A stretch of DNA of 64,000 bases, taken from assembly GCF_965638725.1 (NCBI RefSeq), contig NC_134950.1:23774932-23838931 (forward strand), read 5' to 3'. The position numbers and the translations under genes are program-made. Position 1 is the stretch's first letter, and each line of letters opens with the position of its first letter. Positions 27,401-39,900 of the stretch are shown here, in pieces. The notes beneath the pieces were generated by a model that saw nothing but the letters and a program-made list of their open reading frames with translations, was not told where the DNA came from and did not search any database. This DNA comes from Aptenodytes patagonicus. Its lineage: Eukaryota > Chordata > Aves > Sphenisciformes > Spheniscidae.

Positions 27401-30400
27401 GTATTTTTAGAGTACTACTGTAAAACAATGCACCGCACAGAAAAATCAACTTATTCAATAGAGGTAGAGCATTGTTCCCTTGGGTTAATAGGCAGCCTAA
27501 CTGGCAGTCACTCCCTTCTGCCACGTGTTCCCTCTAGCATGTGTCAGAGGCTTACGCTGATCCTCTACCGCCCTGCAGCCACCCAGCACTAAGCTGATTT
27601 TGCTGGATCCTCTGGTATTTTATTCCTTCAGTCCTTCCCTGTCTTCCATTCTAACCAGAGCAAATGCTTCAGAGTTTAGCAGCATCCAAAAGCCTGCTCC
27701 TGAAATGAATGGTGATTTGAATGAATGAATGGTACTATATTCACCATCCACTTTCCCAAGCAGAATGTGGCTTTATGGGCAACTAAATCAAAGGTTTGGT
27801 GCAGGGGTAATCTGGATTGCATGCATTCTCTTCGCTGCTCTGCAGAAGTCTAGGAAATTTGGATTTCAATGGGTCCTGGGGGAGGAGGGGACAAGGTGGT
27901 GGAAATCAAGATGTTCCTGAGTCAGGCAATGTCATTACGCTTGCCAGTTTACACTAATTAGGTGTCTACCCTTGAATAAACAATATCTTCAGTCCTTGCA
28001 CCTAAATGCATTTCCTTCTCAGGAGCATTGTTAATGATTGCTATGGACAACTGGATATTGAAAGCAGCCACTTACCATTTTGGATTAGGATTCTCGGCAA
28101 AAAGGTTTTCTGAATTCTGCATCTAATAGATGTATTTCTGATTGGAATAACGGGGGGGGGGGGGGGGGGAACCCTCCCAAAAACCAACCAGGATTTGTAT
28201 TTATTCTCAATAGGTCCAGGAGTTGTGGTCCAAACTGACATGCTAGAGAGTGCCACAGTCTTGTCGTTGGGACCAAAATTCACTAGGCTTTCATAGTTAC
28301 GTGTTTCTGGCCATCCTACTTGGGATTAAGTAGGAAGCTCCATTTCCATGATTGATCCTTCCATTGGAGTTGCTCCCCGAACACGAGCAACATTTTCACT
28401 CCCTGCTGGAGTAGTTTAAACTACTAGTGAACTCTTCATAGCTTCCCATGTACAGGAGTTGTCCCTGAGAGGCAATTCGAGGTTACAAATGCCTCCTGAG
28501 TAAATCCAGCACAGGCTTGGATTTACTGGAATCAGAGGCTACTCTCAAAAAAGTCTCGGTTCTTCTCTCACATAATGATTCCTCAGCAAGGCAGGCAGAG
28601 ATTTCAGCACACCAGCAGCCTAACTGCTGTTCCTTAGGCAACTGTGAGTCCGTGTTGTATGACTACCTCTGCAAAGGAAAGCTTTTAGTCCTTGCATTCT
28701 GTAGGATGTAGTCAATAATGACGGATAGTAGCTGTATCCAAATGAAAATGCCGCTGGCAGGGTTACAAATCCTTAGGATGTGGCATTTGAAGTGAATACA
28801 AATTTGAAACAAATGTTTTCAGCTACGCTAAGACCACAAGGTGCACAAGGTGTAGTTGGAGCTCCCTTTCAAGGACTTGGGCAACAAGAACAAAGGAAGG
28901 AATATTTTCAAAAAAACAGTTTGAAACTTTTCTTAGATTTCTCACTTGTATTGGGATTGAATGTAATCATTAAGGAAAAAAGGAGATTACAAGCTGGGCC
29001 AACATAATGGGCCTGTTGCACATTAAGTACTAAGAGTATATCTACTAATTAAGTACGTAGTATATCTATGCCAAATAGTTTCCTACTTCCCATGTAACCT
29101 GCTAAAGAAACATCCCTAATCAAGCCCTGTTCCAGCTGGCTATAGCTGTCCAGAGGTATGTACTTTTTTATAGCTCTGAGCATGCTTTAAAATGTTCCAT
29201 GTGATATCTGAGCATTCAGAAGACAAAAATGATGCCCTGGGCAGGCTAATTGGTTGTGTCACATTGCAGTGACTGGCACCTTGGGTTACACGTGGTCTAG
29301 GTTAAACTCGAAGTCAGCAGATGACACAAAACAGAGATTACAGTTCAAAAAGTGGCCCCCAAACATATTGCATTGTCACATCTGTAAGTGGAAGCTTGCT
29401 TAATCCTGTCTCTTGCCACTGTTAGAGAGATTTGCTACCAAAGGTAGCTCGGTTTCCCCTCCTGTAGTTTTCCAGAGGGAAACCAGATTCAGGCAGATGA
29501 GAAGAGACTGCCAACCTAGAATGACAGCAGAAGTGGAAAATTCCTGCCCATGGCCCAGAGCGTAGATCTTTCCTCTGCCTATACCTCACATTTTTCCATC
29601 AAACTCATCATGCAGCCGCCTCATCCCGGGCTACAAGTGGAGATGTGGATTCGCAAAGCGGCTTGAGATGTGAACAATGATGCACACAGGGGCCTTGCTC
29701 AGGAGGAGGAAGAAAGCTCTTCCAAAGCTCTCCAGGGTGCGGGTGCCTCATCTCCCAGGTACAACAGGGTAGCCATGACACCAGGAGCTACAAAGTTGGC
29801 TCTTTGCAAAGAGGGCGGTTGCGTGGGTGCTCCAGAAGTTGTCAGACTGGTTATATTTGGCTGCACAGATGAAGAAGAAAAACAAATCGTCAAACATGTT
29901 ACACAACGTTATTTTGCTTACTCTTCTCCATTTTCTCCAGAATGCCCACAACTAATCCTGTTTCTTGAAAAATACGTGCAAACCTTGTTCCACTGGGAAG
30001 GGGTTTTCCCCAGGTCAGTTAGTGAATCATAGCCTTCCCAAAATAATTTTCTTCCTCTGACGAAGGGCCTTTTGGTGAGGCCAGAGTACTGCACTTATGT
30101 CAGGCCCCGGTTTGCAGGGGAGGCATTTCAGCTGCATTATTTCCATGTTGATAAACTCATTTCACGTCTTCAGCAACACTGCTCATGTAAGTCTACGAGG
30201 GCTTCCACGGTGATTCACACGAGAAGGCCCAGGTCCCACAGCGCCTTTCCCTCAGGGGTACCAGAAATGCGCTAAAGGAAGCTATGCACTACGGCAAGTG
30301 TAACTCACCTTTATCGTCTGGTAATTAGTGATAAACAAAAGTCCCAGGCCAGAGATGGACCTGCCATTTTAACTATATTTGACCTCCAGTGAGGCACTGT

Positions 30401-30540
30401 GTGAAAAAAGGACTTTCTTTCCTTATAAACCTGCTGTGTACCCCTTTCACCAGATGGTCAGTTCTCGTGCCTTGAAAAATAGTGAATTATCACCACTTCG
30501 TAGTCCCCTTCCCGGTGCTATTCGCATCTACACAGACTTC
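24453..30540. other. Intergenic region between PABPC1 and SNX31
   Basis: About 6 kb of mostly unique AT-rich DNA. No family-like reading frame is visible. It contains G runs (25628-25636 and 28152-28169) and a two-copy imperfect 26-bp repeat around 29022-29070. The frame at 29670-30032 is short, has no recognisable homology and no splice-consistent continuation. Confidence 0.7.
28152..28169. repeat. G18 homopolymer
   Basis: Eighteen consecutive G residues in an AT-rich setting. Runs of this kind are unstable and are also common sequencing or assembly length errors. Confidence 0.9.
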
Positions 30541-30802
30541 TGTAACAGGGACCCGTGGCCACCTCATTCCCTGCTCGGCACCGGCTGTTTAGCGCCCCGG
30601 GTCACCCCTGCCGCCCTTCCCAGCCAGGCCGCTTCCGCTGCGGACGCCGCTTGGCGCTTATTGACCATTAATTTCAGCCCCACGTTGCCCCTCGGTCTAA
30701 CGAGGCCCCCCGGGGCGGGGCCGCCCCCCCGCAGGCTCCCTTTCTGGAGGGATTTCTACTAAAAGCCGCCGCCGAGGCTGCGCCTGAGGGACCGTCCCGC
30801 CG

Positions 30803-30819
30803 CAGCGCCCCCTGGCGCC
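30803..30819 (-). promoter_or_regulatory. CTCF-like site at the SNX31 promoter
   Basis: CAGCGCCCCCTGGCGCC contains GCGCCCCCTGG, the reverse complement of the CTCF core CCAGGGGGCGC. It lies about 90 bp upstream of the SNX31 ATG, on the minus strand. Occupancy is inferred from the motif only. Confidence 0.6.
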
Positions 30820-30905
30820 GCGCCCGCTCCCAGCCGCGCCGCCCGGCGCCTCCCTCAGCCCCGCCGCTGCCGTGCGGGGACGGCCCGGCCCGGTCCGGTC
30901 TCGCC

Positions 30906-30971
30906 ATGAAGCTGCACTTCAGCATCACCGCCGCCGAGGAGCTGCGGGAGAGGCGCGGGGGGCGCTACGTG
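30906..30971 (+). CDS. SNX31: SNX31 coding exon 1 (residues 1-22)
   Basis: Starts MKLHFSITAAEELRERRGGR and ends YV. The ATG has G at -3 and CC at -1/-2. Donor GTGGGC opens a 74-bp GC-rich intron. The N-terminal MKLHFSI is typical of SNX17/SNX31. Confidence 0.93.
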
Positions 30972-33900
30972 GTGGGCGCGGGGCGGGGAGCGGGCGGCGG
31001 GGGCCGGCGGGGCCGGGCGCGGGTCTGACGGCTGTGTGCTTGCAGCTGTACTCCGTGTGCCTGGAGGGCTTCCTACTCGGCAAGGCGCGGTACAGCCAGC
31101 TCCGCCGCTGGGACGCGCAGGTGAGGGTCGGCCGGGGGGTGGCGGGGTGGGGGGGCACCCCGAAAAGCCTCGGTGGGAGCAGCCTGCCGGGGTGCGGGCG
31201 GTCGTCGAGCCCCGCAGCCAGGCCGGGCCCCTGTGAGGGCTGCGGAGCAGGAGGGGCTCTCCTGGCCCTCACACACCCAGTGTGGGATGGGGGCAGTGAG
31301 TTGTTTCTGCCCGAATCCGCGTTATTAAAGCCTTCCTTCATGCTGACACCACAGGGAGGATGCGCCTGGTCCCAACCCGTGCCCTGCCCTCCCACCTGGC
31401 CCTCACACCCTGCCTGGTCCCTCCGATGCAGTGCTGTTGGAGGGGCAGAGCTGCTGCTTGCGGGGCACCCATGTTTGCATGGTGAAATCCAGCAGCAACT
31501 GAGAGGCAAATCCAAAAAAAGCCAAGGGATGTGGCAGAAGGGTATGGTAAACTGGCTTAATGGGAAACACTGGCCAAGCAGCAGCAGCTGTGGGCTCCAA
31601 GTGCCTCTTTTCCTTGGCCTCCAGGAGAGAGGTGCAACTGCTTTATTGGGGTCTTTAATCCTCTGAACAACTCTAGAAAGTGTATAGAGGTCAGTCCAGG
31701 CAAATTGCACTGTCAGCTGCAGGGTTTTTTGGACAAGCCGGGGGTTAACAGAGTGTTGGATCCTTTGGCCCAAATTGCCTAAGCACATACCTCAGGAGTG
31801 ACCCTTTCCACACAGGCAATTACTAGGCAATTACAAAACAGCTGGAACACAGGCCTGGAGCATTCCAAGGAATAGTGGTCATCAGGGAATAACACGTGGC
31901 CCCAGCTAACTGAAGTGGGTTATTTTGGGGTGAATCTGCCTGTTTATCTCTGCTTTTGTTTTGTTTCTTGTCTGAGTTGCCTCTGTTCCTTTCCCCTCTA
32001 TCCTTCCTCTGGTTTCCTTAGGAAGATAAAAGGGAGCATGTGACGTTGAACTCTTCCGTGGAAGCAGAGTAGCCTCCAGCCTTCTCTTTGCTAGCCTGAT
32101 CTCTCTGGCCTTTGCCAGACCTTGGTTCCAAGCGAAATCTCTCCCAGCTCTTCCATCAGCCTGGGTGCACGCTGTCATCCCTGCCGAGCAGCCTTATTTT
32201 ACCTTGACAACCCTATTTTAGGGCCTTGTTTGATGAACGCTTCTTGTGGTAGTGGGTTAGGTAGATGCTGCTTCTTCTAGCAGCTTCCTTGCTGTACTCT
32301 CAGTTGCAGTGATGGGACCACTCTGGAGCAGTTTTTCAGCCAGGTAGTCCCTGATGGGGATCGGTCCATCTCTCCCAACTCTGTGTGACTGCACAAGCAG
32401 TTGGAGTAGCACAGCTAAACGGCAGTTAAGTCAGCAGTAGGGCTGCCATGGGAAGCAGTGTTTGCTGAGGTGTGCTCTTGTGCCCCAGCTCTGCAATTCT
32501 TTTCCCTGTGGGAGCTCTCATGGTAATATTTTGCTTTGTTTAATGAGCATTTTGGATAACATATCTGAACTAATAAACCAGCTTATGTATTTGCTTGCTT
32601 TTTCTTTAAGGCTTACTGTTTCTTGCTCAAGAGATTTTAACTTCATTAATGCTCTCAGCAAAATCTTTCCCTTCTCTGCATCCTCTGTAACTGACAGTTT
32701 GCCTCTTGCTGGGCTTTACAACTCGTTAGCTGATTTTTTTATTTTTAATTCCTTCATTCCTGCTGTTGGTAGCTGCCATACTTGGTCTTGAAGCTTACTA
32801 CTACACTGCTGTCCCTTAATTGTCTTCCCTATATTTATGTGAGGTTGCTCATCTATAATTATTATACCCTGTTCTGCTTATTTTGCCTGCAATACTCTGT
32901 TAAAGTAGAAAAATGCACATGTACAAGAAGTCTTAAACTTCAGGATACAGTAATTACACCCTCCAGACCAAATCACATGCAGTGTCCACAAAGCCTCACA
33001 GATGCAACAATTCTGTGATGGATGCGGGACGTGAATTAAAAATAAGCTTCCCCCATGGACGGATTTCTGCATGATTATACTTGACGGTATTTCTTGAACA
33101 CTACTCTGGAGGATCTGTCTCTGACCTCTGTTGGATGTGATGCTGGACTAGTTGTGCCTCTGATCTCCTTCAGGGTGGCAATTTCTAAAGCACTGCTATT
33201 CCACCTCTACAAGCTCCTCTTCTAACTTGTGATACAAAATCAGGACACATAATTTTTGTTTGTGATGCTGTGCCTTACCTGCCCCTTTTCTCTTGCTGTG
33301 CATTTTCCTGCTCCCCATCACTTTATATTCTGAGAACGCTTCTGTTGTTTGACACTTCCAAATTCTGTTCCTTGCTGTCTCCCAGAGCAGTTGTTCTTTA
33401 CAAAAGGACTGTCTGAAGGGAGCAACTGTTCAGAGGCAGTGTAGTGTGATGGAGCATAAGGTTTCAGATACGCTGTTGAATGGGGAGGTGCAGGTATACT
33501 AACTGAGCAACACTTCCTTTCCTCTAGGTGCCTTACCTCCAAATGGGATTCTCGGCCTTAAGCTGAGCACCTGAGGCAAATGGTATAGCGGGAGGTGTGA
33601 ACAACCAAGAATGATATCCTAAAAGAGATCTTGCTTAGAAGGAGTTGCTTAGGCAGGGCTGGCAGAAATGTTGAGGAGAGCAGTGCAGCTTTAGCCCTCC
33701 TCCTCTTGTGGAGATAGGCACTTGGCTGTGGATTGCCAGAAGTTGCCTGTCTTGGTCTAAGGATTTACTCCCTTGACCTTCTGGGAGATGAGGCTTTGTG
33801 TTGGCTGTAAGAGGGTCCAGAGGTGGCTCTGCCTTGTCCCCTTTTGCCCCTTCTTTTAGGAGCTAGAGCATTCAGTTGTGGGAAATCCAGTTTTCGTTCC

Positions 33901-36900
33901 CTCTTCTGTCTTGAGGATTTAGGTATAAAGTATTAGCAGTAGGAAGGACAGCTGAAGCACCAGTCTCCCTTTGCTCGGGATGAACGCCGTACACGGGCAG
34001 CATTCCTTATTGTTTGCACTTGCTGAACTAAGGCTTGTGTAGCCATTCTCTGCAAATGACTGTGAACAGCTTCAGCAGGAGTGTCGATGGCAGATGGATG
34101 TGTGTTTTAAGGATCTAAGCTTTGGCCCTAGATTTACAGAAGGACAGCTGGGGACTGCTCTGTACTGTAGCCGTGTTCTCCTCTGGCTTTAGTTCTGTGG
34201 GGACTGCACACTGACCAGAGCACCCCTAATAGAGCTGTGGGTCTTTATTCCGCTTATGGAGCGGTAAGGCTCTCTTCTAAGAATATACGAGTGACAGAAA
34301 CTTCTAGAGTGGGGCTAGAGGTTACCTGGGCAGTGGTTTGTGCACTAATTAAATTACTGGATTTCCTCGAAATTGAACAGTTGCTGAAGACACAGGCTGT
34401 CCATGGTTTCCACCTTTGTGTTGTGGTGATGTTTGCATTTGGCTTTTCAGTTTGGCAGATGCTTATCATGTCGCTCTCTAAACAAATATCATAATAACGA
34501 ACCGATGTTTTGTTGTAGGACTGAAAGGAACAGATTATTTCTTGCAATTGTATCCACTGGTTTACTTCAAGGCAGGGAGTAAATAGGAAGCATCCTCTGT
34601 AGGATTGAGTGAAATGCCACGCTGATGGATTCTGGTCATGATGCCAGCCTCTACTCAGTCAGTTAGCAGCATCTGTGATTGGTATGAATGACTGTTGAGA
34701 AAATAGTTCTAAAAAAATCTGTTAATCACGATAAAACAATTGGTAAAAAGGAATTAAATATAGAATTTTTTTTTTTTTTTTTAAACTTCATTTAAGAAGT
34801 TCGTGGCACCCTGGCTTGGTGCTGAGACATGTCTTCTGTGGAGTGGCTTTAGGTTGCAGAAACAAACCCAGAGCCTCGGAAAAAAAAGGTCAGAAACAGA
34901 TTTTGGGTAGGGTACCCATGTCTTATGGTGGTGATGGCCTGGCAGGGCAGCAGGCAGTTGACACCTGGCACCACCAGGTACAGTGTTTTTGTTGACTTAC
35001 ATTTAAAATGTAGCCTAGGCTGTTGGGTTTGTGAAGACAAATATTGGCTAGTTTCATTGTGCTAGAATTAAATTTCATGCTGGTGGCTGATATTCTGGAG
35101 GACTTTCAGCACTGTACACAAAGACACACTTAAAGTTTATGGGCATTTTTCTTTAATTCTTTGAGATGCGAAAAAGTCTAATCAGTTGGGAGAAGTTTCT
35201 CTTCTCTGTAGCCCAAATCCTGAGGACACACAATTGTATTTCAAGAAACTTATCAAGCAGCTGGCACTGAGATGAATTAATTATTTTTTTAAGTAGGCCA
35301 GAGTCTTGGCTTGTGCAAGCTGATGATAAGACGGCACCACTTTGTGTAGGTGAGGCATGGCCTGAACGCAGAGGGAAGAAAGAGGACCTCCTTGTTGTCA
35401 GTGTGGCTCTGGCTTTCCAACTTCTGGCAATTTTTTTTGCTGTATCTCCTCGGTTTGCCTGTCTGTAGAGCAGAGATAATATTTTTCAGTCCCTGGGGGA
35501 AGATGATATATGTGAAGGAATTTGAAGATAAAAAGCACTCTATACTAGCTATTACTGTTAGCTTTACATAAAACCAAAGCATGTAGTGTTATCTAACTCT
35601 TTCATGCTGTGTATCTCAGAGTGATTCACGCATATCTAATAATCAAGAACTCAGAAATAGCAGTGTGTTGCCAAAGTAGGGGAAGTGGAGCTGTGAGAAC
35701 ATACCTCACTCCTGGTTTTAGCCAAACAGGTAGGAAAAAGGTATTGCTAATTCTTGCAGTAGTAAACATTTTTTTTTTTTTTTTTTTTCTCTTCAAGCTT
35801 CAGCAGCTGGAGTCACGTGAAAGACTTGGGCAGCTGGGGCCAGAGGGAAAATGTCATCTTTCACAGGATTTAGTGACGCTAACTGCTGAGTTGAATACTG
35901 GTGCTTAAAACTTAATCAGTAGTAATGTCTCAGCATACTATAGGAGTCTCATTTTACTGATCAGATGCCATATTGTTTTGATTTAGGTGAAGGAATGTTT
36001 CCAGGCAAACTTGCTGTATTTTGCTGTGTTTAGTAATGTGCATATTAGGAAGGTAAACATAGCTCATCCTTCTCTTGAGATAATTTGCCTATAGCAGAGA
36101 ATTTTTACACTTCCAAGTGACCAACTACTGCCCAAATCTATATTGGAACTATCTTATGTTATCGTAAGATAATGTAATTGTGGTTCTCTAGTCCTTTCAG
36201 GTCTGTTTATAAATGAGGTAGGGTTTGTACAGAGACATTATGCTCTTATTAGCCAGCTGATATAGCTGGAGGAAGAATCAAACTTTCAGATAGTTTGTGT
36301 TCCTGAAAGATTCTCTGGTTTTTGTGTTTTGTTTTGGTTTTTTTTTCCTTTGACAATATTAAATGATCTGATAAAAGTTACAACCTCTCATGGACAAAAT
36401 AATAAAAGCCTCTGAGGTAGCACAAGTCAAGGGCAGAATTCACAAGCTCTTAAAAAGTAGTTCTGTGGGTATAGATCACAGAATCCTGTATGGACGTATT
36501 GGGAAGAGAAGACATCTGTAACCATATCTTGTTTGTCCATGAGGTGTATAAGACCTAGCTGGTAAGGGTAATACAATGCTACTTTTCTGGCTCGGAGCAG
36601 GAGCTCGGAAGTGGTAAGACTGTAAAAATGAGAAACCCATCAAAAGAGGTTGCTCACTTGGGCTGTGTTCTGGTGGCTGCCCGGGCAAAGGCTTTGCCCT
36701 GGCTGTGGGCCCTGAGGGCTGTCAGGGAGGTGCTGGGTAGGTACCCCATGCCGTTTGTAGGTCATCATGTCTCACTGTCAAAATAAGAGAGCATTGAAAG
36801 CTCGTTGGAAACTATGAATGCTTCTTCACTGATGCGGAGCTTTCCTTTGGCTGTTTTGCAGCTGAGGCATCTCTTTGGGAGTGCTGTGCCTGCTTTCCCT

Positions 36901-39900
36901 CCAAAGTTTTACCTGGCAATGACCAAGTCAATGGCAGATGAGAGGCGGTCTCAGCTGGAGCAGTATCTTCAGAATGGTAAGCTTGGCTATAACAACCTGA
37001 TAAGGTTTCATACGCAGGGCTTAAACCTTTGAGGATGTGTCTACAATTGTGACTGCAGGGTGGGTTACCTTCTATACTGAGCTGAGTAAGGGTGTATCTA
37101 AAAGGCTGGGGCTAAGTGTTGCTGCCCTGTCCTGTCTGTTGGTTCACTGGCTCTAGAAGAGCAGCATATCATATTTATCTTATTTCTGAAGTGGCTGCCT
37201 TTCTGCAGCTTTCCCAAAACGTAAGGGTGCAGTTTCACGCTAAACTTAAGCCAGCTGGGCCTTCTGGTGGCAGCCTGTAGTCTGTCCATTCTCTGTTCTT
37301 CCGGATCAGTGAGCTGAGCCACCCATCCCTGCTGCTTCACAACTGCCAGAGCTGACATGGGGCTGGGTGTGAGAACTCATGGCTGGTGGGTAAAAGAGGG
37401 AGGCAAAAAAGACAGGCACTTGGACTGGTAGAAGTGTAATAAGGAACTGGGCTCTGCATAAACCTCTTCCCTTAAGGGGTTTCCAGGCAGACTTGTGAGA
37501 ATTATAACAAGAGTTTGTAGAAAAATTAAATATCAGGCACAATGTGCTGTGTTGTAAACCAGGTCTGCATGATCCCTAGAATGTGTCTCATGAGTTTCAT
37601 GTAAGCCAAGAAATAAAAAAATATAACTATTTCAACTACCCAAAAAGAAGTGTGTGTGAGGGGATGAGCTTAAAGAGATTTTGTAGCCTCTGGCCTCAGA
37701 TACTTTGTGCTAAGACTTACAGAAACTCAAGATTAGTCTTAAAAATTTTAGTGATTATTTTATCTTTTTCACTTGAGTATTCAACAGTTCCTTTTAGAGT
37801 TACTGGCCATGAGTGACCATTGAGTTACGTGGCCAAGAACTTTACTGTAGTCTTGCTTTGGGAGAATAGCAACACTACATGTATTTTTGCACTGTTCATA
37901 GCTTCAGTGATTTAACAACAGGCTAGTAAAGGTAGCTGTGCAGAAACCAAAGGATGAGTAAAGTAGCACTGACTGTTTAACTAACAGTCACGTTGTATAC
38001 ATCTTTGTTTTAGACACTAGCCATGTTTTTCATCTTTTGGATGTTTGGTTTCCTCCCTCCCCTTTTTCCTCTTGTTTTTCAGTTACTTTGGATTCAAATA
38101 TTACCAATAGTGATGTCTTCATAGGTTTTTTCCGAAAGCTACAGCAGGTAAGTTTTGGATTTTTCAGCCGAATTGTTATATGAAAGAGTTGAAATATTAT
38201 CCTACCTCCTGAGTTCAAGGCTTCCTTTGTTATCTTCCTTTCCTTGTGTTCTTAGCGTATTGGTCTGTCTTGTAAAGCAGCGAGTTCCAATGACAGAGTG
38301 TTCTCTCTGAAGCCTGGGTGGCAATAATAGTATTGCTATTGTTTTGTCCATGTACGAACTTGTTTCTCACATGGAAAGAACTATTTGCTTTGTTTTTATA
38401 TCCTGTGGCATATCTGATGAATCTTTTGCCTCTAAACAGTTCCCAGAAGAGTCTTTGTGAGAGCTCAATAGAAGGATTACACGCATTCTTGGATTTTGCA
38501 ACTGTAAATGCTTTTTGGTAGTGTCAGTGCTTTGGACTGATAAGTGTACTGATGACTGCTGTGAAAATGTCATGTTCTCTTATCTTGCAGCTGTAGTGAT
38601 GGGCAGAATCTGGCATGTATTTGGGTTGTTGCAACCTAGATGACTTTTAAAATCCATTTTAATGTGGCCCATGACATGTATGATCTTTCTTTGGCAGGCT
38701 TGGAGCCTGGATAGCTCTTGCTTGTGTCTGACTACTGCAAGGTGCCGTATGTCCCTTTTCTTCCCTTACCTCCTCTCCAGCTGCTGTGGTTCTTATGAGG
38801 ATAGTAGTGTTTTGGAGCAGGTGGGTGCAGTATGACTCCAACAGCATTTTCAGGGAGGGGATGCTGCTTTAGTTTTCTGGGAAGTGCTTGGCATGCTGCT
38901 GGTGCTGCTGTAACCTCGCTTGCAGTGAGTTGTTCTGGAGAGAATGGGATGTTTTGAAGGACCGAGTAAGAGTTTTGTGACTTGAGAGCCCTTCACTTGC
39001 TACGTGTGATTATGGTATGTAAGGGGAGTTCAGAAAGGCTATAGAAAATGGTGTGAAGAAGTATTCCTAACAAATTCTAGAAAGGTTTTTCCTATATACT
39101 TTGTAAATAAAAAGATACAGTTTACTTACAGTCTCTTAATTTCAGACCTACTGAAGTGCTCAAGACGGTGAATGAAAAGCCCCTTTCTGATTAGGGATTT
39201 CTTCTGTGAGAAGCAGTCTCTCTTTAGTTCTGATCCAATGCCTGTTATAGCCCTGTGGATAACTCCCAGCAATTACTGCTGAGTCTTAACTTAGTCTTGA
39301 TGAGACTGATAACAGGTCTGCTAAAGAAAGTTAAATCCATCAGGAATGCCTGCAATTTGCCCTCAAACACTGCCAACTGACTTTTTTTTAACAAAGTTCT
39401 GGCAGGAAATAGCTCTTCAAAATGCATGTTTGCAGTGTTTAAAGATGTCTTTTGGCATGCCAGTATTGTGGATTTCTCTTAACATACCATCGGAAATGAT
39501 GTTGTATATTTAGGTTTTTCTTTACTCCAGGCCCGTTTGGTAAAGAGGGGTGACTTGATAAGTACATGTGTAATACTTATGTGATTTATGGGTTATGTAC
39601 ATATGTGTGTGTGCTTATTAAGGCATGTGATGACTGTGCTGGCAAAAGCAGTCAGTTATTTTGTAGAGTTCAAGGTAGGCACTGAATTATACTTTAAATG
39701 TTAGTGCAAGGTCAGTACATTCTCAAAACATAAAATTAACCAAAATTTCTGTTCCACAATACAATGGATTTTCATACATGAAGTTCAGGCTTCCTGCTTG
39801 GCAAAGACGGTCGTTCTCCAGCTTTTTTTGTTTACAATTTAAACTTAAAATTGTTGTGCTTACATAAATTACTGCTTCATAATACAAATAGCAGTAGTGC

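Larger units (their letters stand above)
30540..31220. promoter_or_regulatory. SNX31: CpG island / SNX31 promoter
   Basis: GC-rich, CpG-dense DNA spans the region upstream of the SNX31 ATG and its first two exons. A weak TATA-like ACTAAAAG is present near 30758, which would place transcription start around 30785-30790, but there is no strong core element. A CTCF-like site lies at 30803-30819. The exact start is uncertain. Confidence 0.75.

Noticed and set aside
30925-31788. Long open frames on both strands at the SNX31 5' end (287 and 264 codons)
   Set aside because: They read through verified splice sites of SNX31 exons 1 and 2 and have no recognisable domain.
35318-35365. Possible intronic box C/D snoRNA (CTGATGAT ... 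CTGA) in SNX31 intron 2
   Set aside because: The C box has C instead of a purine at its first position, the spacing is too short, and flanking bases do not pair.
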